A DNA stretch of 64,000 nucleotides from CAZJLP01 sp964546955 (GTDB lineage Bacteria > Verrucomicrobiota > Verrucomicrobiia > Opitutales > Opitutaceae), in the NCBI GenBank assembly GCA_964546955.1, contig CAZJLP010000005.1:62001-126000 (forward strand). The letters are read 5' to 3'. Of this stretch, positions 34,460 through 43,658 are shown piece by piece. The notes beneath the pieces were generated by a model. It saw only the letters and a program-made list of their open reading frames with translations. It did no database searches and was not told where the DNA came from. Position 1 is the stretch's first letter; every line of letters begins with the position of its first letter. The position numbers were made by a program, and so were the translations under genes.

Positions 34460-35248
34460 ATGATCAACCGCCTTCGCTCGATCAAAAATTACCTCATCTT
34501 CGGAGGCGTAGCCTGCTGGGGCTTGCTGCTCGTTTCCTGCATGATGGTGGATCGAACGATGTTCGCGCCGCCACATATCCCTGGGGCCGCGAACGCCACA
34601 TTCGTCGGGTCCAAGGACTGCCAGCAGTGCCACGAAAACATCACGTCCGGCTTCCACGACGCGACTCACGCGAAGTTGATGGCGCCGGGCGACAATGCAA
34701 AGAACGTCGGGTGCGAGACCTGCCACGGCCCGGGCAGCGTGCACTCAAAAACGGGCGGCGGGGCCGGAACGATTCTCAACCCTCAACTCTCGCCTGAGAC
34801 TTGCTACCAGTGTCACATGGACAAACGGGGTGAGTTCCAACTCCCCTCGGCTCACCCGATCGCTCACGGCAAGATGTCGTGCTCGGACTGCCACGATCCG
34901 CACAAAGGCGATGCTGTCATGGGTGGAAAGACCAACCTGGCCGCCCTCAACGATACCTGCCTTAAATGTCACTCAGCACAGAGCGGGCCGTACGTCTTCG
35001 AACACGAGGCGATGCGCGAGGGCTGCATGACCTGCCATTCCGCGCACGGCTCGGTGAACGACAAGATGCTCAAAGCGCGCAATCAGACGCTCTGCCTGCA
35101 ATGCCACTATCAGCAACAGACTGTCTCCGGCCAGCTGCTGATCGGCGGCCGCGACCATGCCGCTTTCGTGCAACGCGGCACCTGCTGGACAGCCGGCTGC
35201 CACGAAGCAGTGCACGGATCGCACGTCAACTCCTCACTCCGGTTCTAA
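34460..35248 (+). CDS. Octahaem MtrA/DmsE-like lipoprotein cytochrome
   Basis: The 262-aa product has a lipoprotein signal (LLVSC) and eight haem sites: CQQCH, CETCH, CYQCH, CSDCH, CLKCH, CMTCH, CLQCH and a final CWTAGCH (C-x4-C-H). The fold-like spacing matches the decahaem DmsE/MtrA family but two sites short. It is followed by an outer-membrane barrel gene 29 bp downstream. In porin-cytochrome pairs this protein fills the barrel and carries electrons across the outer membrane. A 279-bp gap upstream holds no gene. Confidence 0.85.
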   Translation: MINRLRSIKNYLIFGGVACWGLLLVSCMMVDRTMFAPPHIPGAANATFVGSKDCQQCHENITSGFHDATHAKLMAPGDNAKNVGCETCHGPGSVHSKTGGGAGTILNPQLSPETCYQCHMDKRGEFQLPSAHPIAHGKMSCSDCHDPHKGDAVMGGKTNLAALNDTCLKCHSAQSGPYVFEHEAMREGCMTCHSAHGSVNDKMLKARNQTLCLQCHYQQQTVSGQLLIGGRDHAAFVQRGTCWTAGCHEAVHGSHVNSSLRF

Positions 35249-35277
35249 TCCAAGCCAACCCTTCAACTCATCCGACT

Positions 35278-37320
35278 ATGCAAAGCTCACGCTGCTGTGC
35301 CATCTGGGTGGCGTTCCTCGTAACCACCGCGCTTGTTCCGGTCCAAACCGAAGCGGCTGACAAAAGCACGACCGAGTCCACGATCGCCGTGGGCGGCGGC
35401 GCGGCTTGGGTCAGCGGCGACGGCGCCGCGTTTCAACAGCACACGCAGCATAGCAAGGATGGCTTCGGTGGCATCGAAGACTATCGCTATACGCGAGAAT
35501 TCAAGGACAACGTCTTCAAGCTCGAGGGACGGTTGATGTACGGGGAAGGTGATTACGGGCTCAAGTTTCGTTGGGACAAGGAGGAGAAGTTTTATCTCAC
35601 GACCGGCTACGAACAATTCCGGGTGTTCTACGACGGCTCCGGCGGTTTTTTCCGGCCGACTGGCACGGTCTTCAAGCTGTACCCGGAGGATCTTTCCGTC
35701 GATCGAGGCAAACTGTGGTTCGAGTTCGGCACGGTTGATGTCGAAAGGCCCTTGGTTAAATTCCGTTACGAGCGCCAAACCCGCAAGGGGAGCAAGGGCT
35801 CGACCCACTGGGGTGACACCAACCTGGTTGGCGCGCCGTATGGCACGCGCAATATCGTGCCGACGCTGTACGACCTCGACGAAGTGCGGCATCTTTTCAC
35901 TCTCGATGTGAGCAAAGAAACCGACGTCCAATCCTGGGCCGTCGGCGGCCGGTACGAATACTCCGAACTCGACAATAAACGTTTCACCCGGCGCCGCCCG
36001 TTCGAGTCCGCGGATCGCTCGGTCACCACGAAGGATCAGACGACTACGGATATATTTGCCGCGCACGGCTTTTATGAACGCAAGTTGAAGGAGGAAGTGC
36101 GTGTGACCGCGGGTGGACTCGTGACTACTCTCGACACCAATCTCATGGGCAGCCGTATCTACGGGGCCGGTCGCGATCCGGTCTACGATCCGACCTACGC
36201 TAGCCGGCAGGCGCGCGACGAAGGCTACTACCAATTGCACGGAGGTGCTCAGTACAAACAGTACGTCGCAAACTTGAACGTGGTCTATGTCCCGGCGAAA
36301 AACTGGACGATCCGCCCAAGCGTGAAGTTTGAGGATCTCCGGCAGGACACGATTTCGATGTTCGAGGAAACGAACGTCGCGACCAATCTTTCTCCCATCG
36401 TGGAGGAGGTGGACGGTGAGCATAGCAAGAGCTGGGACGAATTTACGGAGGCAATTGAGGTCCGCTATACACGAAACAACTGGGTGCTGAGCGCCGAAGG
36501 TGAATGGAACCAGGGGATGGGCGAGGTGCAGGAAGACCGACTGCTGGTTGAAACCGGCGCGTTTACCATCGATCGCGACTCGGAGTACGAGCGGATCGGA
36601 CAGAAGTACACGCTCAGCGCCAACTGGTATGCAAAGCCGGGTCTCACGTTCGCCGGGCAGTATTACTACAAGGTGAAGGTGAACGACTATGACGCGACGC
36701 GAGATTCGACTCCGGCGGGCTCCGCTGACCGTTACCCTGCGTACATCACGGACCAGGATTTCGAAACCCACGATTTCAACTTCCGGATGTCGTGGCGTCC
36801 ACGGCCGCTGCTCAGCTTCGTGACGCGGTATGACTACCAGACCTCGACGATCACGAGCGTGGAGGCGGGCTTGGCCAAAGCCGAGAGCTCCGAGCTGAAT
36901 ACGCACATCGTCAGCCAGAACGCCACCTGGAACCCGACGGCCCGACTTTACGTGTCCGGCAATATCAACGTGACCTGGGATCAGCTCAAGACTCCCGCCT
37001 ACGCGTTCGTTCAGCAGGGGGACAACAATTATATCAACGGAGCGCTCGGGGCCGGGTACGCGATCGGCAAGGTGACGGACGTCTACTTGGACTATACTTT
37101 TTACCGGGCCGACAACTTCATCGACAACTCTGCGACCTCCCTGCCATTCGGCGCTGATCAGCGGCAGCAGGCGGCCTACTTGACCTGGGTCAGGCGTCAC
37201 ACCGCAAACCTGATCTACACCGTTAAGTACGGTTTTGTGACCAACCGGGACGGCACCTATGTGGGTCGCAACGACTATGACGGCCACATGATTTACGGAA
37301 AAGTGCAGTATCGGTACTGA
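35278..37320 (+). CDS. Outer-membrane beta-barrel (MtrB/PioB-like) porin
   Basis: The 680-aa product from ATG 35278 has a signal peptide (cleavage ~27), then alternating beta-strand segments to a terminal aromatic residue (MIYGKVQYRY), as for outer-membrane barrels. Size and position after a multihaem cytochrome match MtrB/PioB, which sheathe MtrA. It probably forms the outer-membrane pore of an electron conduit. No MtrC/OmcA-like surface cytochrome follows. The long antisense ORF here is a shadow. Confidence 0.8.
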   Translation: MQSSRCCAIWVAFLVTTALVPVQTEAADKSTTESTIAVGGGAAWVSGDGAAFQQHTQHSKDGFGGIEDYRYTREFKDNVFKLEGRLMYGEGDYGLKFRWDKEEKFYLTTGYEQFRVFYDGSGGFFRPTGTVFKLYPEDLSVDRGKLWFEFGTVDVERPLVKFRYERQTRKGSKGSTHWGDTNLVGAPYGTRNIVPTLYDLDEVRHLFTLDVSKETDVQSWAVGGRYEYSELDNKRFTRRRPFESADRSVTTKDQTTTDIFAAHGFYERKLKEEVRVTAGGLVTTLDTNLMGSRIYGAGRDPVYDPTYASRQARDEGYYQLHGGAQYKQYVANLNVVYVPAKNWTIRPSVKFEDLRQDTISMFEETNVATNLSPIVEEVDGEHSKSWDEFTEAIEVRYTRNNWVLSAEGEWNQGMGEVQEDRLLVETGAFTIDRDSEYERIGQKYTLSANWYAKPGLTFAGQYYYKVKVNDYDATRDSTPAGSADRYPAYITDQDFETHDFNFRMSWRPRPLLSFVTRYDYQTSTITSVEAGLAKAESSELNTHIVSQNATWNPTARLYVSGNINVTWDQLKTPAYAFVQQGDNNYINGALGAGYAIGKVTDVYLDYTFYRADNFIDNSATSLPFGADQRQQAAYLTWVRRHTANLIYTVKYGFVTNRDGTYVGRNDYDGHMIYGKVQYRY

Positions 37321-37358
37321 TCCAAGCTCCTCGAGAACTCCAACCCCCATCTGTTTCC

Positions 37359-37697
37359 ATGAAACTCATCGTTGCCATGATCAAGCCCTTCATGCTCGAC
37401 GCCGTTAAGACGGCGTTGATCGATGTGGGGATCGATGGAATGACCGTCACCGAGGTGAAGGGTTTCGGCCGGCAGAAGGGACACACCGAAATCTACCGGG
37501 GAAGCGAGTACACGGTGGATTTCCTGCCGAAGGTAAAACTTGAAATCGCCCTGCCCGACGAACTGGCGGAGAAGGCGGTGGATACGATCGCGACGGCGGC
37601 GAGATCCGGGAAAATCGGCGACGGAAAAATCTTTGTTCTTCCTTTAGAGACAGTGGTCCGCATCCGGACCGGTGAAACGGCGGAAGCGGCTGTATAA
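37359..37697 (+). CDS. glnB: P-II nitrogen regulatory protein
   Basis: This 112-aa trimeric signal protein has the P-II pattern: KLIVAMIKPFMLDAVKTAL, GFGRQKGHTEIYRGSEY with uridylylation Tyr51, and GKIGDGKIFVLPLE binding ATP and 2-oxoglutarate. It reports nitrogen and energy status. No amtB or glnA gene is adjacent, so its partner is unknown. It sits 38 bp after the porin gene. Confidence 0.94.
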   Translation: MKLIVAMIKPFMLDAVKTALIDVGIDGMTVTEVKGFGRQKGHTEIYRGSEYTVDFLPKVKLEIALPDELAEKAVDTIATAARSGKIGDGKIFVLPLETVVRIRTGETAEAAV

Positions 37698-37787
37698 CAT
37701 TCCGGGCGTCTCAGGACGGCCCGCGTCCATCACAGACCAGATCAACAGCCCACGGGGCGGCGTCGCGCTCGCCCGCATTGTACTATC

Positions 37788-38465
37788 ATGAAACCCTCTC
37801 AACCGGGCGACTCGCGCGCGGAAGACAACACGTCGGGAGTCTCCCGACGGCAGTTCATCCGCCGTTTTGGTGTCACCGCAGTTTCGGCGGTCACGCTGCA
37901 AACGAACGCCTTTGCGCAGGAGCTTGAGGCGGTGAATGCAGAAAGGCAGCAAGGACCCTCGGCACTGCCAGTGACGCTGTCGATCAACGGACACAAAAAG
38001 ACGTTTCACTTCGAGCCGCGGGTCACACTCCTTGAGGCGATTCGGGAGCACGCGGGATATACCGGTCCGAAGGAGGTCTGCGAGCGTGCCACCTGCGGGG
38101 CCTGCACCGTTCTGGTGGACGGGGTGCCGGTCTATGCCTGCATGATGCTCGCGATTGAGGCGCAGGGACGGGAGATCACAACGGTGGAGGGAATTTCAAA
38201 GCCCGCTTTGACCCCCTTGCAGAAGGCGATCGTCGAATGCGACGGGCTCCAATGCGGCTTCTGCACGCCGGGGTTCGTGATGAGCCTGACGGCGTTGATG
38301 AAGAAGACGCCATACCCGACTGAGGCCGAGGTGAGGAAGGCCTGTTCGGGGCATCTGTGTCGGTGCGGTTCGTATCCTCGCATTTTTCAGGCCGCGCTGA
38401 AAGCGGCCGGAGCTCCCGTGAAAGGAGACGCAACCCTCATTCGAATCCATCATGGCCTGGCCTAA
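37788..38465 (+). CDS. paoA: Periplasmic aldehyde oxidoreductase, [2Fe-2S] subunit (PaoA-like)
   Basis: This 225-aa subunit has a twin-arginine signal (SRRQFIRRFG, 19-28), then two [2Fe-2S] domains: CERATCGACTVLVDG with a distal Cys, and CGFCTPG/CRCG. This is the xanthine oxidase-family small subunit in its exported form, as in E. coli PaoA (YagT). The stop overlaps the start of the large subunit by 14 bp. It detoxifies or uses aldehydes in the periplasm. Confidence 0.9.
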   Translation: MKPSQPGDSRAEDNTSGVSRRQFIRRFGVTAVSAVTLQTNAFAQELEAVNAERQQGPSALPVTLSINGHKKTFHFEPRVTLLEAIREHAGYTGPKEVCERATCGACTVLVDGVPVYACMMLAIEAQGREITTVEGISKPALTPLQKAIVECDGLQCGFCTPGFVMSLTALMKKTPYPTEAEVRKACSGHLCRCGSYPRIFQAALKAAGAPVKGDATLIRIHHGLA

Positions 38466-40584
38466 AGAGACGAAATATCTGGGCAAGTCCACGCCGCGCG
38501 TGGACGCCATCCCGAAGGTGACGGGGGCCGCGAAGTACACAGCGGACGTCCGGTTGCCCGGCATGCTGTACGGCGCGATTCTCCGCTCGCCCTGGGCGAG
38601 CGCTAAAATCACGGCCATCGACCTGAGCAGCGCCCGAGCGCTGCCTGGAATCAAGGCCGCCCTCCTATCGCGGGATGTTCCGCGACAGGTGCGGTTCTAT
38701 GGCGAAGAATTGGCTGCCGTAGCGGGCGTCAACCGTCACGTGGTTGAACAGGCTCTCCGCTTGATCAAGGTCGAAGCGACCCCGCTCAAATTTGTCGTCG
38801 ATGAAGACGATGCGATGAAACCGGATGCACCGCGCGTTTTCGACGAAGCGCCGAATCTGACGCCTTCGAAGCCCCGCGAAACCGGGGAGGTGGATGCCGC
38901 GTTCGCGGCTGCAGCCGCGGTGGTGGAAGGCACGTTTTCGACGCCAGTCTTGATTCACAACTGTCTCGAGCCCCATGGAAACGCCATCGTCTGGGGAGAA
39001 GACGAAGTGGTTGCGTGGTCTTCCACCCAGGGCGTGTTCAGCGTGAGGGACGGACTCGCGGACCTGTTGAAAACGGCCCAGAACAAAATTCGCGTGAGGT
39101 GCGACTATATGGGGGGCGGATTCGGCGGAAAGGTCGGTCTCGGCGTGGAAGGCGCGCTTTGCGTGCGGTTGTCGCAGGAAGCCGGAGCCCCGGTTCGGTT
39201 GATGCTGAACCGTGCCGAGGAAGCCCTCTCGGTCGGGAACCGGGCGTCATCGCACCAAACGATCAAGCTCGGCGCGGACAGCTCCGGTAAACTCCTGGCC
39301 TTCGAGCTCGATTCGCACGGCACGCCTGGCTTCGTGGCGAGTGCATCGAACGCCGCCGGCAGCAGTTCGGCCAACATTCCGGCGCCCTACATTTATCCCG
39401 TCCCCAATGTGCGGGTGAAGCAGGCCAACGTTTCGATCCACGCAGGCTCCGCGCGCGCGATGCGAGCCCCGGCGCATCCGCCGGCATCGTTTGGCATGGA
39501 ATCGATCATGGACGCGCTGGCGGTGAAACTCGGGATGGATCCGGTCGAACTGCGCTTGAAAAACGATCCCTTTGAAATCCGGCGGCGCGAGTACGAGATC
39601 GGGGCGGAGAAATTCGGATGGAAGCAGAAGTATCGGCCGCCGGGAAGCTCCCCAGGTGCGATCAAGGTCGGCGTTGGCTGCGCGGGTGCGATGTGGGGCG
39701 GCGGGGGGCGCCGCACACAGGCTGAGGTTCAAATAAACTCCGACGGGACAGTCGAGGTGCGCTGCGGCACCCAGGATCTCGGCACCGGATCGCGCACGGT
39801 GGTGCAGCTCGTCGCCGCGGAAATGCTGCAGCTTTCCCTGGAGCGAGTCACCGCGCGAGTGGGGGATACTCGCTTTCCCCCCTCGGGGGTAAGCGGAGGC
39901 AGCACCACGACACCGAACGTGTGTCCCGCGGTTCACAATGCCTGTGAGAACGCGTTGATCGAACTGAAGAAACTGAGCGGCATCGAAGAGCCGCTTGGCG
40001 TTCGATGGAACGAAGCGTGTGCCACGATCGGGGCGACGCCATTGGTGGCGGCCGGTCAATGGCAGCAAGGTCTGTCGTCATCGGGCACCGGCGGCGTGCA
40101 GTTCGTGGAAGTCGAGGTCGACACCGAAACGGGCTTCGTGAAACTTCGGAAGATTCTCTGCGTGCAGGACTGCGGTCTCGTGGTCAACAAGCTCACCTGC
40201 CAGAGCCAGGTCAACGGCGGCATTGTCATGGGGATCGGTTACGCGCTTTATGAGCAGCGCGTAATGGATCGTGCGACCGGGGTGGTCTTGAACGCGAATT
40301 TCGAAACCTACAAGATTCCCGGACCGGCGGATATGCCCGAAATCGAGGTGGTTCTATTGGACATGCCGGAGCGAGGGGTGATCGGCGTCGGCGAGCCCGT
40401 AACGATCCCAACCGCGTCCGCCATTGCCAACGCCGTGTCGAATGCGATTGGCGTCCGAGTGACCCGGCTGCCGATCACTCCGGACCATGTGCTGTCGCTC
40501 CTGGGCAAGATTCCGAAACGAGGCGGCAGCGCCGGCGTGTCGCCCTCTCCGTGGTCGGGAGTGGAAAGTGAGGCGGTGGCATGA
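38452..40584 (+). CDS. paoC: Periplasmic aldehyde oxidoreductase, molybdenum subunit (PaoC-like)
   Basis: The 710-aa molybdopterin-binding subunit has family segments GGGFGGKVG and, near the C-terminus, GVGEPVTIPTASAIANAV, with the Glu equivalent to the catalytic base. QVNGGIVMGIGYALYE is also conserved. It overlaps the PaoA-like gene (14 bp) and the FAD subunit (ATGA). It lacks its own signal and would be exported by riding on the Tat subunit. Confidence 0.92.
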   Translation: MAWPKETKYLGKSTPRVDAIPKVTGAAKYTADVRLPGMLYGAILRSPWASAKITAIDLSSARALPGIKAALLSRDVPRQVRFYGEELAAVAGVNRHVVEQALRLIKVEATPLKFVVDEDDAMKPDAPRVFDEAPNLTPSKPRETGEVDAAFAAAAAVVEGTFSTPVLIHNCLEPHGNAIVWGEDEVVAWSSTQGVFSVRDGLADLLKTAQNKIRVRCDYMGGGFGGKVGLGVEGALCVRLSQEAGAPVRLMLNRAEEALSVGNRASSHQTIKLGADSSGKLLAFELDSHGTPGFVASASNAAGSSSANIPAPYIYPVPNVRVKQANVSIHAGSARAMRAPAHPPASFGMESIMDALAVKLGMDPVELRLKNDPFEIRRREYEIGAEKFGWKQKYRPPGSSPGAIKVGVGCAGAMWGGGGRRTQAEVQINSDGTVEVRCGTQDLGTGSRTVVQLVAAEMLQLSLERVTARVGDTRFPPSGVSGGSTTTPNVCPAVHNACENALIELKKLSGIEEPLGVRWNEACATIGATPLVAAGQWQQGLSSSGTGGVQFVEVEVDTETGFVKLRKILCVQDCGLVVNKLTCQSQVNGGIVMGIGYALYEQRVMDRATGVVLNANFETYKIPGPADMPEIEVVLLDMPERGVIGVGEPVTIPTASAIANAVSNAIGVRVTRLPITPDHVLSLLGKIPKRGGSAGVSPSPWSGVESEAVA

Positions 40585-41585
40585 ATGCTTTCTCCTACGT
40601 AACGCCCCAAACGCCAGAAGCCGCCGTAAAGCTGGGCGGGGCCAAGAGTCGATATTTGGCCGGAGGCATCGATCTTCTGGGCGAATTGAAAGAAGGACTC
40701 GCCCAGCCGGCGATGCTGGTGAACGTGAAGGCTTTGCCGAGCACCCAGCAGATTGCAAGGGGGCCCAACGGGTGGACGATCGGCGCGAACGCCACACTGA
40801 CCGCGGTGGCGGAACATGCCGGTTTGCGCAAACAGTTCCCCGCGATCACGCAAGCCGCGGCCGACGTTGGCTCTCCACAGATCCGCAACGTGGCCACGGT
40901 GGGCGGCAACCTGGCGCAGCACTCCCGCTGCTGGTATTACCGTCATCGCGACGTTGAGTGCCGTAAAAAGGGAGGCACAACCTGTTTCGCCCGCGGCGGC
41001 GAGAACAAGTACCATTCGTTGTTCACGCGCTGCATGTGCATCAGCCCACTTGTGTCGAATCTCGCCATCGCGTTTGCCGCGCTCGACGCGCAGGCGGTGG
41101 TGCAACGGGGCACGAAGGTCGAGAGGCTCTCCATGGCACAGTTGTATGCGAATGCCATGCGAATTCCGACGGCGCACAATTCTCTTCGTCCCGGCGACCT
41201 GATTCTTCGGGTGGAAATACCGGAGACGAGCAATGGTCGCAGCATTTACCTCCAGATGGCCGAGAAGAGCGATTTCGACTGGGCGCTCGTCAGCTGCGCT
41301 GCGTCCGCCTCCTTTAGTTCGGGGGTTCTCTCGCGGGTGCGAATCGTGCTTGGCTGCGTCGCGCCGATTCCCTGGCAGGTTGAAGCGGCGAACGAGATGT
41401 TGGACGGAAAAGTCCTGACCGAGGAACTCGCGGCGAATGCGGCGGAAGCGATGCTTCGCGACGCGTCGGCCTACTCGGGCAACGGCTATAAGGTGCCGAT
41501 TGCGCGGGTGCTGGTGGTCCGGGCCCTGAAGGGCTTGGTCGATCCCGCCAGGAGTGAAGAACGGCTCAACTCAAACGCATCATGA
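40581..41585 (+). CDS. paoB: Periplasmic aldehyde oxidoreductase, FAD subunit (PaoB-like)
   Basis: The 334-aa FAD subunit has AGGIDLLGELKEG and IGANATLTAVAEH FAD motifs. An inserted Cys segment (WYYRHRDVECRKKGGTTCFA...CMCIS, ~115-155) suits an extra [4Fe-4S] cluster, as in PaoB. The gene order small-large-FAD differs from E. coli paoABC. The end overlaps a small Cys-rich gene by an ATGA. Confidence 0.9.
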   Translation: MNAFSYVTPQTPEAAVKLGGAKSRYLAGGIDLLGELKEGLAQPAMLVNVKALPSTQQIARGPNGWTIGANATLTAVAEHAGLRKQFPAITQAAADVGSPQIRNVATVGGNLAQHSRCWYYRHRDVECRKKGGTTCFARGGENKYHSLFTRCMCISPLVSNLAIAFAALDAQAVVQRGTKVERLSMAQLYANAMRIPTAHNSLRPGDLILRVEIPETSNGRSIYLQMAEKSDFDWALVSCAASASFSSGVLSRVRIVLGCVAPIPWQVEAANEMLDGKVLTEELAANAAEAMLRDASAYSGNGYKVPIARVLVVRALKGLVDPARSEERLNSNAS

Positions 41586-41791
41586 CAACCGAGACCTGCC
41601 GCTATTTTCGGACGAAAAGGATGTACCTCGCCGGCTTCGAGGGATCTGACGCCGACGAGACTGGCGAATCGGGCCCGCAACCGGGTCACTGCTGGTGCAA
41701 CAAGACCATGTCACCGGTCGGGGACGACGATCGCCTGGTGAGTTCCGTCGACTGCGCTTCGTGTGAACGTGCCTGTTACCAGCGGCGATAA
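41582..41791 (+). CDS. Cys-rich small protein coupled to the aldehyde oxidoreductase
   Basis: This 69-aa protein has six Cys in the pattern TETCRYFRTKRMY, HCWCNKTM, CASCERACYQRR, suggesting metal or Fe-S binding. Its ATG overlaps the PaoB-like stop (ATGA), so it is probably translated with the oxidoreductase. No signal peptide is visible. I recognise the general pattern from other bacteria but no defined function. Confidence 0.72.
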   Translation: MTTETCRYFRTKRMYLAGFEGSDADETGESGPQPGHCWCNKTMSPVGDDDRLVSSVDCASCERACYQRR

Positions 41792-41839
41792 ACCCCTGTT
41801 GGGTGAAGACGTCGGAGACGGTGCCTGCCGTATCGGCTG

Positions 41840-41963
41840 GTGCCGGCTGCGCTGAGAGCGCAGCCGGTACAGTGCAAGGGTGGAATCCCGCACGTGCGGG
41901 ATTGGTTCGATAGCGATGTTGCGAGCAGACCAGCGCCCCAACAGCCCGCCAGGGACGGCGGGC
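41840..41963 (+). repeat. Three consecutive inverted repeats
   Basis: Three hairpins lie between the Cys-rich gene and the convergent small gene. At 41840-41870 are 14-base arms with one mismatch around GAG. At 41884-41903 is a perfect 20-bp palindrome centred on CACGTG. At 41944-41963 are 7-bp arms around AGGGAC. They could be bidirectional terminators or a REP-like cluster. No T-runs follow. Confidence 0.5.
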
Positions 41964-41999
41964 TCCCCTTTGCCTTCGTTGCCACATTCCCGTACACGC

Positions 42000-42263
42000 C
42001 TAATCTGCCGGCTCCGAGTAATCGTCGTGCTTTCCTTCGTAAGCGTGCACTGAGCGGGCCGAGTCGGCCCAACGCGGGAGGTTGTCTTTGCGACCGAGGC
42101 GAAGGTCGGCGACTTCTGCCCAAGCCAGCGGATCTGCTCGAGTGAGCATCATTCGGTGGAGTCCCGCGTAAACGATGTCTTCGGGACTGACATGAAGTCT
42201 TTCGGCCGCACGAACAATAGGAGCATATTCTTCCTGCTCTAGATGGAGTTTGATGACGGGCAT
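42000..42263 (-). CDS. Small protein with ribbon-helix-helix-like pattern
   Basis: The 87-aa product from ATG 42263 (preceded by AAAGAAAGG) begins VIKLHLEQEEYAPIVRAAERLHVSPEDIVYAGL, resembling a ribbon-helix-helix DNA-binding fold or an antitoxin. The C-terminal half is charged. No toxin gene overlaps it. The frame upstream of 42263 is a shadow. Confidence 0.6.
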   Translation of the reverse strand: MPVIKLHLEQEEYAPIVRAAERLHVSPEDIVYAGLHRMMLTRADPLAWAEVADLRLGRKDNLPRWADSARSVHAYEGKHDDYSEPAD

Positions 42264-42340
42264 GAGATACCTTTCTTTGCGTCGATTATGCACGCAAGAC
42301 AGCCGGCTATTCGCCGCATGTCTTGGCGAATCCAGCGCGA

Positions 42341-43513
42341 CTATTGTCGATCGAGCAGCGCGTCCGCGATCAGATGGCTTCCGCAGCGGCTGACGCACGC
42401 GTCAACCTCAAGTTCAAACAGAAGGTCGTCACGGCAGACAGCGTTGTGCATGGAAATGACAGGAAGATGCCCCAAATCGTGCATCGAACACCACGCGTCG
42501 AAATAGGCTTTGAAGCGAGGCTCTTTGACGTAAGCGGTCGCGCGCGTCACATCGTCGAACGTCATTCCGCGAGAATCCAAGATCGCTCCGATTACGGCCA
42601 TCGTTCGGTCGATCTGCCTGCTGACGTCTCCCGGCCAGGCGGTTTTGCCGTCCGGTGCGATGCTAGCCGTTCCGGAGACGAGAAGCTGACGCCAGAGCCC
42701 ACAATCGATTTCCATCGCGCGGCTGAACGAACTGCCATAAGCCGGCGCGGGGCACTGGAGGGGAGAAGCGACTTCCTGCGCATGTGCCCGGCCGTCAAGG
42801 GGCCGGAGAGCGCGAGCAGCGAGGATCAGGGCACTTTCAGAGGGGTTACGTGCCCCAATCGCGGTGCTGGCGGGAATCGATCCGTTGCGCCACTTCACGC
42901 CGGCGTAATATTCCGATCGTACGTGGTTGAAGGTATCGTACCAGTTGAGGATGTCTTCGTTGTAGAACCAAGTCCGGATGACGTCCCCGACGGAGAACCC
43001 GGCGATACCCAGCACCCATTCGAGGTTCGCGAACGTCTGCTGGGTCTGGGCGCCAGGACGCAGGGACAGCGCGGTCGGACCAATTCCGCCCACGAGACAA
43101 TGTCGCGCTCCGCCATCCTCGTAGACCGATGCCGCGATGGATCCCCCCAGCGGAATTCGGGTCACGGGACGGCCCGTTACCGCAAAGACTTGCAGTCCAG
43201 CGATGGGTAGACGGCCGCAGCTTGCGCCCTCGATCCAGGTTACAGGCCAATCCGCTTTGCCCAAAGCAGTCTCCAGGGCGGCGTCGATCTCGGCTCGAGC
43301 GCTGAGCGAGCCATAGATCATGACGCTCAAAAGCACGGCTTCCCGGGCTTGCAGCTGCTGGGCTACGCGCTGAAAGACCGCGCTGAGTGGTTCACCCGGC
43401 CGCGGCCGTTCGGTGATCACAAATTCCGGACACCGGAGCGTTATCTGCGAAGTTCTTGTTCCAAGCGACTCAAGACCGACCTGATTGAAGCTCATGCAGG
43501 GAAGACGTTCCAT
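42341..43513 (-). CDS. RidA/chorismatase-like protein
   Basis: The 390-aa protein (ATG 43513, or ATG 43495) has an N-terminal domain of unclear type, then PAYGSSFSRAMEI and a C-terminal RidA (YjgF) domain (VSGTASIAPDGKTAWPGDVSRQIDRTMAVI, VCRDDLLFELEVDACV). The two-part layout resembles FkbO/Hyg5-type chorismatases, which share the RidA fold, and a set of uncharacterised RidA-like proteins. The exact substrate is not known. It stands alone. Confidence 0.7.
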   Translation of the reverse strand: MERLPCMSFNQVGLESLGTRTSQITLRCPEFVITERPRPGEPLSAVFQRVAQQLQAREAVLLSVMIYGSLSARAEIDAALETALGKADWPVTWIEGASCGRLPIAGLQVFAVTGRPVTRIPLGGSIAASVYEDGGARHCLVGGIGPTALSLRPGAQTQQTFANLEWVLGIAGFSVGDVIRTWFYNEDILNWYDTFNHVRSEYYAGVKWRNGSIPASTAIGARNPSESALILAARALRPLDGRAHAQEVASPLQCPAPAYGSSFSRAMEIDCGLWRQLLVSGTASIAPDGKTAWPGDVSRQIDRTMAVIGAILDSRGMTFDDVTRATAYVKEPRFKAYFDAWCSMHDLGHLPVISMHNAVCRDDLLFELEVDACVSRCGSHLIADALLDRQ

Positions 43514-43658
43514 CGTTGGCTGAGTTACTTGACTACAGCCGAGGCGCGCGAAATCGGCCGTTACAACATCGTGAAATGGCTTCGATTAGGCCGGGTATTA
43601 TAGGCGAAGCAGTGTAGCCCGGACACAACTACAGCGTCACCTGCTCTGACGGAGGCCT

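Noticed and set aside
35287..37350. Long antisense ORF (687 aa) across the outer-membrane barrel gene
   Set aside because: Mirror of a well-supported gene; no motif or signal.
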